This document shows, one piece after another, positions 47,483-60,254 of a stretch of DNA of 64,000 bases; the first letter of the stretch is position 1; each line of letters begins with the position of its first letter. The position numbers were made by a program, and so were the translations under genes. Source of the DNA: Lantana camara. Taxonomy: Eukaryota; Streptophyta; Magnoliopsida; Lamiales; Verbenaceae. The stretch is from assembly GCA_037501455.1 (NCBI GenBank), contig CM074864.1:57479001-57543000 (forward strand), written 5' to 3'. Below the pieces are notes generated by a model, which worked only from the letters and a program-made list of their open reading frames with translations, did no database searches and had not been told where the DNA came from.

Positions 47483-50400
47483 TCAAAGCCATTCTAAAGC
47501 TACTCTAAGTCCCATCTTCTGAAGATGACCTTGGAAAGCTTCTCGACTAAGGGGTTTAGTAAGTGGATCTGCCACGTTCTCTGCTGATGTGACCCTCTCA
47601 ATTTGCACATCTCCTCTTTTGATAATATCACGGATTAGGTGATACTTCCTCATAATGTGCTTGGTCCGTTGGTGAGATCTTGGTTCTCTTGCTTGAGCAA
47701 CCGCCCCAGTGTTGTCACAAAACACAGTAATGGGGTCTTTCATGCTACGAACAACATTCAACTCTTGAATGAAGTTTCTAATCCAAACACCTTCCTTAGC
47801 TGCATCATTTGCAGCTAAGTATTCGGCCTCAGTGGTCGAATCTGCAGTGGTAGTTTGCTTAGAACTCTTCCAACTCACTGCTCCGCCGTTTAGGCAGAAA
47901 ATGTATCCTGACATTGACTTAAAATCATCTAAGTCAGATGCAAAGCTTGCATCGAAGTATCCTTCGACAGTATGATCTTTCTGACCTCCGTAAACTAAGA
48001 ATAAATCTTTAGTACTTTTTAAGTACTTAAGAATATTCTTCACGGCAGCCCAGTGACCATCTCCAGGGTCAGATTGGAAACGACTTGTTACACTAAGTGC
48101 ATAAGCCACATCCGGTCGAGTACATAACATTGCATACATTATGCTACCTATTGCTGATGCATAAGGTGTATGAGTCATTCTTTCCTTCTCAAGGTTGGTC
48201 TTAGGACACATCTTCTTTGAAAGACATGTTCCTACACTCATAGGAAGGTTCTTAACCTTTGCTGACTCCATATTGAATCTCTTCAATACTTTGTCAATGT
48301 ACATCGACTGTGATAGTCCTATTAACCTTCTAGATCTATCTCTATAGATTTTAATTCCAAGGATATAGGACGCATCACCAAGATCTTTCATCTCGAATTG
48401 GTTCAATAACCGTAACTTAGTTACTTTCATGTCATCCTTCGAATTCCCAATAAGAAGGATGTCATCAACATAAAGTACTAAGAATTGCACTGAGGTCTCC
48501 AATTCCTTTCTATACACACAGGACTCATTCGAAATTTGAATGAAGCCAAACGCTTTGACTGATTCATCAAATCGAATGTTCCAATTCCTAGAAGCCTGTT
48601 TCAATCCATAGATTGATCTTTGGAGTTTGCAAACCTTTTGCTCACTCCCACTGAATGTGAAACCTATGGGTTGCTCCATATAAATGTCTTTGTCAATGTC
48701 ACCATTGAGAAAGGCAGTTTCCACATCCATTTGCCATATCTCATAGTCATAATATGCAGCAATGACAAGCATGATCCGAATAGACTTTTGCATTGCAACT
48801 GGCGAAAAAGTTTCATCAAAGTCCACGTCGGGTCTTTGAGTGAATCCTTTTGCAACCAGTCTTGCTTTGTAGGCTGCAATGCTTCCATCAACTCCAAGCT
48901 TTCTCTTAAAGATCCATTTGCAACCTATGGGTTTGACCCCATCAGGCAAATCTACCAAGGTCCAAACTTGGTTGGAGTTCATGGAGTCCATTTAGGATTT
49001 CATGGCTTCTATCCACTGTTCAGAGTCAGAATCTGAAAGTGCCTCCTCATATGTTAAAGGATCATTATCCTTTTGAGAGATTTCATGGAAGAATCCATAC
49101 CATCTCTCCGGCTGTCTAGGAGTGCGTTCAGAACGCCTCAGAGGAGGATTTTCGTGTGTATCGAAATTCATGATTGGTTGTGGTTGATCAGTAGGGGACG
49201 TTTCTTCAGTGGGTGGCGTGAGATCACTTTGTACTTCTTCTAATTCTATGATCTTGCCTTTCTTTTCTTTAAGGAACGGTTCCTCAAGAAAAATGGCATT
49301 TCTGGAAACAAACACCTTTTGCTCAGATTGATCATAGAAGTAATATCCTATGGATTCCTTAGGATAACCTACAAAGTAGCATAAGTTGGAACGAGATTCT
49401 AACTTATCTCCCACTGTCCTATTCATGTAAGCTGGACAACCCCAAATTCTTAAGTAAGAATAGCTAGGGATTTTACCATGCCATATTTCATAGGGCGTTT
49501 TAGGGACTGACTTAGAGGGAACTAGATTCAAAATCTTTGCTGCACTTTCTAGGGCAAAACCCCAGAAAGAAGGTGGTAAGTCAGTGAAACTCATCATGGA
49601 ACGAACCATATCAAGTAGGGTTCGATTCCTTCTCTCAGAAACTCCATTAAGCTGAGGAGTTCCCAGAGGAGTCCACTGAGAGATAATCCCATTATCTTTG
49701 AGATGATTAAGGAATTCTTCTCTAAGATACTCGCCTCCTAGATCAGATCGAAGTGCTTTGATCTTATGACCAGTTTGGTTCTCAACCTCCTTTTGAAATT
49801 CTAAGAATTTCTCAAAAGCTTCAGATTTATACTTCATCAAGTATACATAACCATACCGACTGAAGTCATCAGTAAAGGTTATGAAATACTGATGATTGTT
49901 TCTAGTGCTTACACTAAGCGGTCCACAAACATCAGTATGGATCAAATCCAAAACCTTAGTGGCACGTTCCACAGTTCCTTTAAAAGGAACTTTGGACATC
50001 TTTCCTTTGAGACAGGATTCGCAAGAAGTCAACTCTTTGAGATCATTTTCAGAGAATGATCCTAAAGTGTTTATCTTGCTAATTCTGTTCTTGGAAATGT
50101 GTCCTAATCTAGCGTGCCATAAGGGAGCTGAAACTTTGTCATCCCTCTTACGCTTCGTTTCTCGTTGTATATTCATGATATTGATATTTTGAGTTAGGTA
50201 AAGTCCATTACTTAGAGTACCGATGTGAACGGAAGAGTTGTTCCGTTTGATAAAATATTTACCATTCTTAATATAAGTTTCATAACCTTCACAATCTAAT
50301 ATTGGAACTGAAAATATATTACGAATAATGCTCGGTACATAAAGGACTTTATTCAAGACTAACTTAAAACTACCTAAATCTAATCTAATTGTGCCTAAAG

Positions 50401-51403
50401 CTCGAGCTTCAACGTTTGAGCCATCGCCGATCTTCAAAACACATTCTCCTTCTTTGAGTTGTTGGACTTCACTTAGCATCTGTACATCATTACAGATATG
50501 AGTTCCACAACCGGTATCAAGTACCCAAGAACTAGAATTAACAGAAAGATTTACTTCAACGAGAAAGATACCTTTCTTTAGAGTAGCCTTGTACTCTGGG
50601 CAGTTTCTCCTCCAATGTCCCGCTTTGCCACAATGGAAGCAAACATCCTCTTTCTGATCCCGCTTCTTCTTTTGGGCCTTCCCTTTCGAAATGCCACCAG
50701 TGGGCCTAAGGGGTTTCTTCTTCTTCTTTTGGGCTTTCTTGCCCTTACCTTTAGAAGGCCCAGAAGAGGAAGATGGAGCATTCACCATCAAAACCTTATT
50801 GTCCTTCTTGATCGTGCTTTCAGCAGTCACAAGCTGACTAATCAGCTCAGCTACAGTAGCACCAGCATGATTCATGTTGAAGTTAAGGACAAATGGGTTG
50901 AATGATGGTGGGAGCGAAGCCGGCAACAAATCCACTGAAAGCTCATCTTTCAGTGGCATGTCCATGGAAGCAAGTTTCTCAGTAAGGGCAAGAAACTTGA
51001 GTCCATATTCATGGACACTTGAACCTTCTTTCATTCTCAAGTGGAACAATTCCTTTGAAGTGTTATACCTTGTAACACGTTCATGAGGGCGGTAAAGTTG
51101 CTCTAAGTGGTCGTAAATCTCCCAAGCAAATTCCATGGCCTCATCTTGCCTTTGCAAGTCCGGAGACATGTTAGCCAACATAAGGCAACGAGCTTGGAGA
51201 TTATCATCCTTCCACTTCTGAATTGCATCCCGCTCGGCCCGAGTGGGAGCCTCCCATTCGGGACTAGGCTCCCCTTCGAAGAGAACATAAGTTCTCTTCT
51301 CAGAATCTAAAATGATTTTTAGATTCCTCAGCCAATCAGAATAGTTGGGACCAGTCAACTGGTTTGACTCGAGGATCGATACAAGAGGGTTTTTGGTTGC
51401 CAT
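47483..51403 (-). pseudogene. C2 gag-pol polyprotein, 1306 codons, one nonsense codon
   Basis: Same frame and length as C1. Codon 804 (48992-48994) is TAA where C1 has GAA (Glu), just before the RT domain; the rest is open. The zinc knuckle reads CFHCGKAGHWRRNC (canonical Arg), protease LDTG and RT YVDD are present, and the integrase D-D-E residues are present. Differences from C1 include RSDLGGEYL for RSDRGGEYL next to the second integrase Asp, and KLRLLNQF for KLWLSNQF in RT. The start is the ATG at 51401-51403. Confidence 0.96.
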
Positions 51404-53098
51404 TTCAAAACACGTAGAGAATCACAGAATCTACGACCTAAATGGTAAAACAGAGAACTAGTGAGCATGCTGAATTATAACGATATACAAAAGATAAGGT
51501 CTTTAATCTAATGTAGCTCCCACTGTTTTTCAAAGATCTATAATTCCCAAAGATCTAAGAGGAACACGTTTCCCAATGGGTACTAAGATCCTAGGCATTT
51601 TACCTCGAACCCACGAGTCGCGGACATTCTAAGTAAGAACCCTAGGTAGGTACAACTTACCAATTCTAACACCTTTAGAACTCTTAGTAATTGTTTTTGC
51701 ATCACCTATCTTTCAATATGGACCCACGACTCGTGCGACATCCATATTTACTTAGGCGTTAAGCTAGACCCATCAATCATAAGATCATGACCAAAACTTA
51801 GTTCGAACGACCCACGACTCGCGGACATTGCCCTTGCCAAAATTGATCACGAAATATTGACCATTCAAATGATCAATTAGGTAACTAAGAACTAATAAGC
51901 TCCACTAGCTATCCCACGACTCGCGGACAATAACTAGCTTCACTTACTAAACTTAAAACCTATTGATGGATGCTAGGAATTTAATTCAAAATTTGCATCT
52001 CGAATTAAACACCTATTTGTTCGAAATTAGCTTAATATTTAATGGGAATTTTCGAATCAACCGGAGAGTTGTCCGGTTCGACCTCACCAACATATATGTT
52101 ATCCAATTTTATTAGTCTTGATTAATGCAAGTACACTTAAATGCATTTCAAACAAGCACATAAACAGATAACATGTCCTAGCATGATACTAACATGTAAT
52201 GATCATGCTTTTGCGAGAATTTAAATTTAACCAATAAATTAAAATTCCCGTTTCAAGTCCTAATGACTTAAAACACGACTTGATGCGAGTCTTATTTATA
52301 AAAGTTTTCAATAAATCCCAAATTACCAAAACAAATAAAATTCCAATTAATTTCTTAAAAATTAATAATTTTATCAAGAATGCAATTTGCCAAAATATAA
52401 ACCGTTTCTATTTCTCAAAAATCCCAATTTTAAGTTTTATTCAAAAATTTAAAATAAATATTCAAAAATAAAATTTTAAAATTAAAATAAAAATTGGGAC
52501 AGGATTGCACGAAATACGAAAACGGATTACGAAGGAAAAACGGGGCCCGTTCGCGAAGAGGGCCGCGCCCGATGCAGGCGCGCGCACAGCGCGCGACCAA
52601 GGCCGAGCGAGTGCGCACGCTGCGCTCGCACGCCGCGCGCTGCTGCGCGCGGCCCTTCCCGCCCATGTGCAGGCGACGACGGGCGGGGTTAGGCGGCCAG
52701 TCTCGGCAGCCAGCGCGCCTGGAAGGGCCTCCCGCGCAGTTGCGGGAGGGTGCTGGGCGGCTGCCCTGCGCGCGCCTAGGCCAGGCGAGCGGTGCGCGCG
52801 AAGGTCGCGCGCGGGGTTTCGCGTGTTCGTCGTATTCCGTATTTTTCGTTTCGTGTTTTCGTTCAAAAGCAAAACCAATCCAAGAAATCCAAAAACAGTT
52901 TATACAGTTTCAAATCTAAAATAGTTTTCAAAAATTAAATTTTGCAAAAACCAATTTTCAGAAACTTTCAGGAAAAAAATACAGTTTCGTAATTCAGGCT
53001 TTCTAAAACAATTACAAATACTCAATCGCATCAAGCCTAAGAATTTCTACCAAATTCAGTATAATTGAGACGAATCAGAAACACGATTTACGAGGTGG
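51404..53098 (-). other. C2 untranslated leader
   Basis: Similar to the C1 leader near gag (including the four 17-bp motifs, about 51605-51930) but lacking the 535-bp piece. Its GC-rich block (about 52545-52825) is largely different from that of C1. Open frames in the GC-rich block are composition effects. Confidence 0.8.
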
Positions 53099-53110
53099 CT
53101 CTGATACCAC
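53099..53110 (-). promoter_or_regulatory. C2 primer binding site
   Basis: Minus-strand TGGTATCAGAGC next to the 5' LTR, the tRNA-iMet type. Confidence 0.92.
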
Positions 53111-53111
53111 T

Positions 53112-55060
53112 TGTTAGAAAACACGAATCAGAAAGCAGCGGAATTTAAAAATTTTCCCAACAAAAGGATCTTGGACTCGTAATCATGTAACCAAATTCGT
53201 AGAGATAGAAAACTTACTTTTCTTTTATTCTTTCTTGAAGCGTTTCAAGCCACCCAAGAACGCTCTTCTCGCGGCTTGATCCCCTCTAAAGCTCGAATCT
53301 TCAAACTTCTAACTTGAAGCTCTCTAGAGATAGTCCACCAACTTAATCACAATCTAACTACTAAGGATGCTAGTTCTCTAGTTAGTGTTTAGGCTTAACC
53401 TAGGGTTTATTTGATCTTGGAGAAAGGAAGGTGTTCAACACATGAACCAAAAAGAATTGCCCATTAGCTCCTAGAGGAGCTCGAGCTCCCCTATTTATAA
53501 GATGGGGAGTGCCGAAATTCCTAGTCCTTAATGGGCTAGGATTTTGGTCTCTCTCTCTCCTATTACTTGATCATCAAGTAATTTTGACTTTGACTTTGAA
53601 TTATAATTCAAATCAACTTTCAAGAGAGCTAAAAATATCCAAACTATTTTTGGATAATTTTATACTTTATTTATTTAAAATAAATAACTTATTTTTTTTT
53701 TTATCTAATTAATTAATTCATAATTAATTAACTAGATTATTTTCTCCAAAATAAGACTTTCTTTTTAATTCAAAATTAAACCAAAGTCTATTAAATAATT
53801 AACACATTTAATTATTTAATATATATATGCAATATATATATTCACACGTGTGGGACACGTATCACAAGGATACGTGTCACTCACGTGACCCACACGTGTG
53901 GTTTCACACGTGTGGAACCCTCTAGGCCCGATTAACTCGTTTAATCATTTTTAAGCCTCAACTCATGTAACCAAGTTGTTGTGTGTGACCCTCTAGGTTC
54001 TCAATTCAATTAGCAGTGACCCTAACTAATTAATTCACTAATTAATTAATCAGTCCACAGATTAAACGACCATAGTCTAGCAACAGGTGTTTAACCCCTA
54101 GCTAAATTAGAATGTTCTGATTCGACAGAACCTTTAAGTCATTGATTCATGTGAGATACAATCCTCCTACTTACTATCTCTCAACCAAGATCTAGGGTAA
54201 GGGAATAATCAGAACCCTAATAATCCGGTCTTAAAGCTAAGTGCATTTCATATCCATTTGATCTCAATCCAAGAAACCCTTTTCTTGATGTCTTGATCTA
54301 CTGCCTTGGCCAAGGACTCCATATGGCATATGAATGACTTACACAATAAGAGATCACCTTGCAAATGCAAGTGTAGGTCCTTTCTTGATTCTCATTCACT
54401 TTCATGAATCACTTGTGCAGCCCCAGCATAAGCCTTGAATCAGTTGTCTAAGGCGACACCCTTTAAAGCTTATACCTAAGACTACAGAGTTAACTCATAA
54501 AGTGACAAGGAACCTCAAGTCTAAGGATCAATTAATCACATCAATGACTCGTGAGATATTTCCTAATCTGGAAGTTTCTATTTCCTGAAATAGAAACTTC
54601 CTTTCCCATTTAGGAATCTTCTCACACGGGGCACCTCAGTGAACTTACTTATTAAAGTAAGCACCCTCATGTATCACGCACGTATCAACTATACACTTTG
54701 CACCTCCATGAAACAAGGTGGTCCTTCTTAAGGGCGTGATCACACAAGCAAGCCTTAGAGGAGTCAGGTTGACACTCCCACTGTCTGTAGGACTTATCGG
54801 CTTGGAGTATTTTACTAATCATGACTTATGTGATATAGGGCTCGTTTCATGAACCATTTCACCTAAATGGTAGAGTCCTAAAGTCATCAGGATTAGGGGA
54901 GTTCTCATACATGCACAGATAAAGTAAACACATACCAAACAAGAGCATATAAAGAAGTGTTGCCTTAATTCGTTATTTCATTCAAAGATTGTATGTGATT
55001 ACAATAAGGAAAAGCACAAAGCGGATATACAATCGGCTTTCTAGGGCACTATTCCTAACA
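53112..55060 (-). repeat. C2 5' LTR (1949 bp)
   Basis: Plus strand TGTTAGAAAACACG...TTCCTAACA. It has the ACGT-core cluster (53842-53915) and a minus-strand TATA box. Relative to the other C2 LTR it lacks about 12 bp near 53287. Confidence 0.95.
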
Positions 55061-55735
55061 TAAACCTCGGGCTCGTGGACGTCCAGAAGAGGCTCTAAAA
55101 TAAAAGAACATAAGACTCGAGACTTAGACTCAAATATGAACCAATTAGACGCCCGACAATGCTCATGAATGCAATGGATGCACATGAGATGTATACAAAG
55201 ACATATAAGTTCACAACTCGGAAAACTCATTCAAACGAAGCCACAAATTTAATACAATACTTATAAGACATAATATGACAAGTCAACAATGCATACGAGT
55301 CATAAAAGAAATGAGAAAACACAACAAAAAGCATAAAAAACACAAACGAACATCCGTCGCCGTTGCACTCCCATGACAAGGCCGTGTCAAGTTTCTTCAC
55401 AAACTTGACATGGCTGTGTCCGATTTCAATTGAATTTTTGGCCATGAACGATGCTTGGACACGACCGTGTCTGATTTAAATAATTTCTACCAGTCGAAGC
55501 TTCAACACGTATATTTCATGTACAACAAGTAAGCATAAAAATTGAAATTGAAAACGAGCAAGAACGGAGCAAAAAGCATAAAAAATGAACATAAACGTTT
55601 AAGTATGAATTCATACATTTCATATAATTCAAATAATAACAATTTAAATATATAATAAACATATAAATATATAAATAAGAAATTTAAATGCGCAATTACG
55701 TCATACTTGTACAGCCGAAATGTAGGGATGTCACA
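55061..55735 (-). repeat. G1 5' LTR, outer part
   Basis: Starts with the TSD copy TAAAC, then continues the LTR (CTCGGGCTCG...) to the end GGGATGTCACA. It matches 17815-18522 of the 3' LTR. Confidence 0.9.
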
Positions 55736-58700
55736 TTTGAAGTTCTCAGTGATGACAGGTAGTACTTACACCTCCATATTGATTGGAAATCTTTGAACAA
55801 ATCTTGTCTGTTGTCCATTGTATATGCCGGTTGTAACATGGTAGCTAGAAGGGACATTTGGGAATATTTCGGCGAACAGGAGACTAGCGGGATTCCTTGG
55901 CTTATAGGAGGAGATTTTAACACGGTTGTCTCCATTGCTGAGACTAAAGCTGCATTAGATGTTGATTATCAATCCATGAGTGAATTTAGTGAATTTATAA
56001 ATGATCAGGGCCTCATTGAACATCCGTTTGAGGGCTCACCGTATAATTGGACGAACAAGAGGGTTTGGAAGCGTTTGGACAAGATTCTGGTTAACGAAGC
56101 GTGGTGCGAATTGTACCCTCAAACAACTGTCAAACACCTCGCCAAGGGCTCTACGGATCACTACCCTTTACTGCTAAATATGAAAGATAATGTGTCTGCT
56201 CATCCGGTTTCCTTTAGATTTCAAGAAATGTGGTTACGACGTCATGATCTCAGGCCGACGATCATAGAGAATTGGAACCAACCGATTGGAAGTAGTGGAC
56301 TAAGAAAATTAGCGAACAAATTCAAGCGCCTAAAAGCTCACCTTAAATGGTGGAATAAAAACGTGTTTAGCAACATATTTGACAAGACAAAAGAGGCAGA
56401 ACAAGCAGAGTTAGAGGCTGGGCACTTGTTAGACAACGACCCAACTGAAGATAACCTTGAAGGTTGGAACAAAAAGATTACAGAGCGGAAACGGGTGCTT
56501 GGGACGGAAGAAGATTTTTTGCGGCAGAAAGCAGCGTGTAGGTGGATGGATAAAGGTGAACGCAACACGAAATATTTCCATTAGTTGGTTAAGAAAAAGA
56601 GATTCAGAGGGAGAATAAACTCTATTAGGAAAGCCGAGAATGATATCTCTAAACCGGGCCTTATAAGAGAATCAGTGAGAAATTATTTCCACAGCATTCT
56701 TGCAGCGACGGGATCGGGTAATTTGGACAATGACTCTCTACAACAGGTACAACAAGTCCTAATAGAGGAAGAGACTGAAGCCCTGGATAGATTACCAATG
56801 AGAGACGAAATTCGAAGGGCAATGTTCGAGTTGAATCCGAGCAGTGCAGCAGGGCCTGACGGGTTCAGTGCATTCTTTTATCAATATTTTTAGGAGAACA
56901 TCAAGAACGAGGTGGTGGAGGCTATGATGGAATTTTTCAATGGAGCTAAGCTTCCGATGGCATACACAGTGACGACGGTTACCTTATCCGTAAAAAGGAC
57001 AACCCTATACATTGGAATGACTATCGGCCTATAAGCTTTTGCAACGTGTCTAACAAAATCATCATTAAGGTACTAAATACAAGGCTTGTAGGGTTTTTCC
57101 GAAGATCATCTCTGAAATTAAAAGTGGATTTGTGTATGGAAGGGTGATTAGTGATAACATATTTTTGGCTGAAGAGATAGCACATGTTTTGGACAACAAG
57201 AGCCGAATTAGGAATGTTAACTTAAAGCTCGACATGGAGAAAGCCTATGACAGGCTGGACTGGGATTTCCTTTACCGTATACTTTTAGCAAAGGGTTTCT
57301 CTCAGAAATGGGTTGATTTGATTAAGAATTGCATCTCAGAGTGTTGGTTTTCAATTTTAGTTAACGGCAAATCTTCGGGAATCTTTAAATCTTCTAGGGG
57401 GCTTTGTCAAGGAGACCTGCTTTCTCTCCCATTATTTGTTGTGGCTTCTGATTACTTAGCTTGTACTTTGAACAGGTTTATGAATGAGCGGCCAGGAGCT
57501 AGGTTCAGAACCTTGGCAGATATGCACATGTCACATTTAGCTTATGCTGACGACACGATAATTTTCAAAAATAGTGGACAATTGTCTTTATAGGGAGTAA
57601 AACAAATCATTTCAACGTATGAAAATATTTATGGTTAGAAAATAAATGCTAATAAATTTTTAATTTTTTTTTGTAGGTAATAATGAGAAGGGAGTTGCGG
57701 CGAAAATGAAAGGAACATTTGGTTTCAAGCAGGAGAGACTTCCGATGAAATATTTTGGGGCGCCTCTCTACAGAGGTAGAAAGAAAACAAGTCTCTATGA
57801 TGAGCTAATGGGAAGAATTAGGAATCGAATAAATAGCTGGGAATGTGTATATCTCTTGCTTGGAGGAAGAGTTCAACTGATTAAGGCGATTCTCCTTGCA
57901 TTGCCGACTCATTTATTTCAAATCATTAAACCTCCTACTTCGGTGATTCATAGAATTGATTATGATCAACAGATTTTTTGGGGCTCAAGTGACAAGAATC
58001 GGAGGTTGCATTGGACTAGTTGGAAACATATCTCCTACCCGGTGAAAGAAGGAGATCTCGGTGTCAGGAGTCTCAGTTGGCGCTTGCGAACGAGTGATTC
58101 ACTTTGGGCGAGATATATGAGGAGCAGATATTGGAAGGGATCACATCCTAAGTTCGCTCCTGTGGCTGACTACCACTCTGCTGTATGGCAACGTCTTTGT
58201 AAGGCTTGTATTACAATGAAAAATGAAATTTTTTCGAGTATAGGAGAATGAGAGGTTGACTTTTGGGAAGATATTTGGTATAGGGACAAGCCCATCTCTT
58301 CCCTTATCATCGGTCCCCTTGAAAGATTGCAAGTTAAAGACTTCATAAGAAATGGTGAATGGAACAGAGACAAGCTTTCGGAAGTCCTAAAGGAAAATTT
58401 GGTGAATGATATATGTGAGATTCCCATCCGTAGGGGATACAAAGATAGAGGCCTATGGAAAGGAGGCAAGGATGGGAATTTTACTCTTCGTTCTGCATAG
58501 GAGAAACTGAGAGGTAACAACAGGGTGTCGGACATTCTCAGGGCAATATGGTCTATGAATCTCACACCAACGATCATAGTCTTCTTATGGAGGCTAGTTC
58601 ATGATTGGATCCCGATAGATGAATGACTACATCATAAAGGGTTGATCTTCCCTTCTAAGTGTGTCTATTGTAATGAGCAGGAAACGACGAGCCACCTTTT

Positions 58701-59599
58701 TATTAATAGCAACAAGGCATGTAAAATTTGGAGATACTTTAATAGAATGTTTAATGTGCAAGTACCCGAGACTGATTCGATAAGTGTGGTGCTCAAAGCT
58801 TGGACCCCGATCGTCTCCTTTTAGCGTGAGGAAGCATGTGAGATTTATCATCCCAGGTTTAATTTTTTGGTATATCTGGACGGAGCGGAATAAGAGGAAA
58901 CATCAAGGAACAATTTTCATCGTGTACAATATAAAACGCCAAGTGCTCCTCCACCTTTCACAAATGCACCGTGTGGGCCGTCTTCAGCAGAAATGGTGGA
59001 AAGGTGACTGTGGAGTGACGAGGACCTTAGGTATCATATTGGAGCCCCAAAAACATCCCTTGGTGAAAATTGTGAAGTGGTGTAAACGTCCAATTAGCCA
59101 GGTGAAACTCAACACGGATGGATCATCCTTTGGAAACCCAAGACAAACAGGTATTGGCGCGGTTATACGTGATTATAAAGAACAGGTGGTTGCAGCCTTC
59201 AGCGCAGGAATTGGTACAACAACAAACACTTATGCAGAGTTACTAGCTCTAATCCAGGGATTAAAAATAGCCATAAGTCTCGGCTTTGCTGATATATGGG
59301 CTGAACTAGATGCTAAAGCAATCATAGACATGGTACATTGAGGAAGCGCGGGTGACTGGAATTTACAGAACCTATTAATCTAGTTCTATTAAATCATAAA
59401 GAATATCACCGTGAAACTTAGTCATATTTATCGAGAAGGCAACATGGTGGCGGACTATCTCGTGAGAGAAGGTGCGGTTAAACAGATATCATGGTCCTTC
59501 CCAGAATCGATGTTGACAAACAGGCTACGAGAAATCATAAGGCTTGATCAATGGGTCTTTCGAATTTGCGAACCCGATGATAGCACAGTTGCAGATTAA
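55736..59599 (+). pseudogene. LINE-A ORF2, remainder: endonuclease, RT, zf-RVT, RNase H
   Basis: Continues the endonuclease directly after G1 (LHLHIDWKSLN, GGDFN near 55905-55925, STDHYPLL near 56150). RT follows: SSAAGPDGFSAFFYQYF near 56850, LDMEKAYDRLDWDF near 57230 and the catalytic LAYADDTIIF near 57545. A cysteine-rich zf-RVT region lies at about 58300-58770 (CVYCNEQETTSHLF) and an RNase H domain at about 59100-59590 (LNTDGSSFGNP, YAELLALIQGL, ELDAKAI). At least eight stops or frameshifts (e.g. TAG at about 55760 and TAG at 56582) break it. The RNase H tail is typical of plant L1-type LINEs. Confidence 0.9.
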
Positions 59600-60248
59600 T
59601 GTTGAGCTGCCATAACCAATCATGGCAAGTAATAATATAGAGCCACATGAACAAGGTAACTTGGATTGACATTTTATTTCTATAAGAATTTTACAGCAGC
59701 ATTGCACTAATCATGGTGGCGGTACTACTGATCACAATAGTTCGAGAAAAGTGTGTTGTTGGTTGCAGGTTTACGCTCATTCTAGAGGATTGCGAGAGTA
59801 TTATTACTCGTTGGGGATAGTGTACAACTATGGAATTACCGGTTCGGTACTCCATGATACTCTCACACCGAACACCAATAGAGAAAATCCCAAGGATGCC
59901 ATGACACTTATTGAGGCTAGCCGCTGTCAGATAAGCTCCTCGTCGGACATTATCTCCGTCCAGGACCCTGGATGCCTCCTCTTGAGGCCAGTGATTGAGA
60001 ATGAAAAGAAGATATAACTTGAAAGGGAAATTCCACAATTACAATTGTATCAATGATTATGCCTATGTGTGCCCCATTCATAATGGTTATACTTAGGGTG
60101 GGCATTTTTCTTATTCTAGTCGTATTGACAAATGGATTGCTTCGCATTGTATCTATACTTAGTTTTGATTCTTAATAAATGAGGTGAGCGTCTCGTGAAA
60201 AACCTCACGGTCCCCTTGGCTGGTTTCCAAAAAAAAAAAAAAAAAAAA
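59600..60248 (+). other. LINE-A 3' UTR and poly-A tail
   Basis: About 630 bp of non-coding DNA with AATAAATGAGG near 60174, then 20 A residues (60229-60248), followed by the TSD. Confidence 0.75.
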
Positions 60249-60254
60249 CGGATA

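Larger units (their letters stand above)
45513..55060 (-). mobile_element. C2: full-length Ty1-copia element in G1 5' LTR
   Basis: LTRs 53112-55060 (5') and 45513-47466 (3'), perfect 5-bp TSD TAAAC (45508-45512, 55061-55065), PBS, leader, 1306-codon frame and PPT. By eye the LTRs differ at roughly 25 positions (~1.3%) plus a ~12-bp deletion, so it is about three times older than C1. Confidence 0.96.
16581..55735 (-). mobile_element. G1: Ty3-gypsy (chromovirus-type) element, heavily interrupted
   Basis: Read on the minus strand: 5' LTR (55735-55061 plus 45512-44091), PBS, gag, PR-RT, RNase H, integrase with chromodomain, PPT and 3' LTR (18522-16581). Both LTRs have TGTGAC...GTCACA ends. The flanks GTCGA (left) and TTTGA (right) are an imperfect 5-bp TSD; removing one copy rejoins the LINE-A reading frame. 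The coding parts carry several nonsense codons and frameshifts. It contains insertions H1, S2 (with S3 and M1) and C2. Confidence 0.88.
14889..60248 (+). mobile_element. LINE-A: full-length non-LTR retrotransposon split by a nested insertion
   Basis: ORF1 (DUF4283 type) and the start of ORF2 lie at 14889-16580. The rest of ORF2, a 3' UTR and a poly-A tail (60229-60248) lie at 55736-60248. About 39 kb of LTR and DNA transposons (G1 and its contents) sit between, inside the endonuclease domain. Flanking 10-bp TSDs support a single insertion event. Several frameshifts and stops show that it is dead. The net LINE length without inserts is about 6.2 kb, normal for plant L1-type LINEs. Confidence 0.85.

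Noticed and set aside
52462..52924. Several overlapping open frames on both strands in a GC-rich block
   Set aside because: High GC removes stop codons. The block is the untranslated leader of C2 and the frames are not shared with C1.
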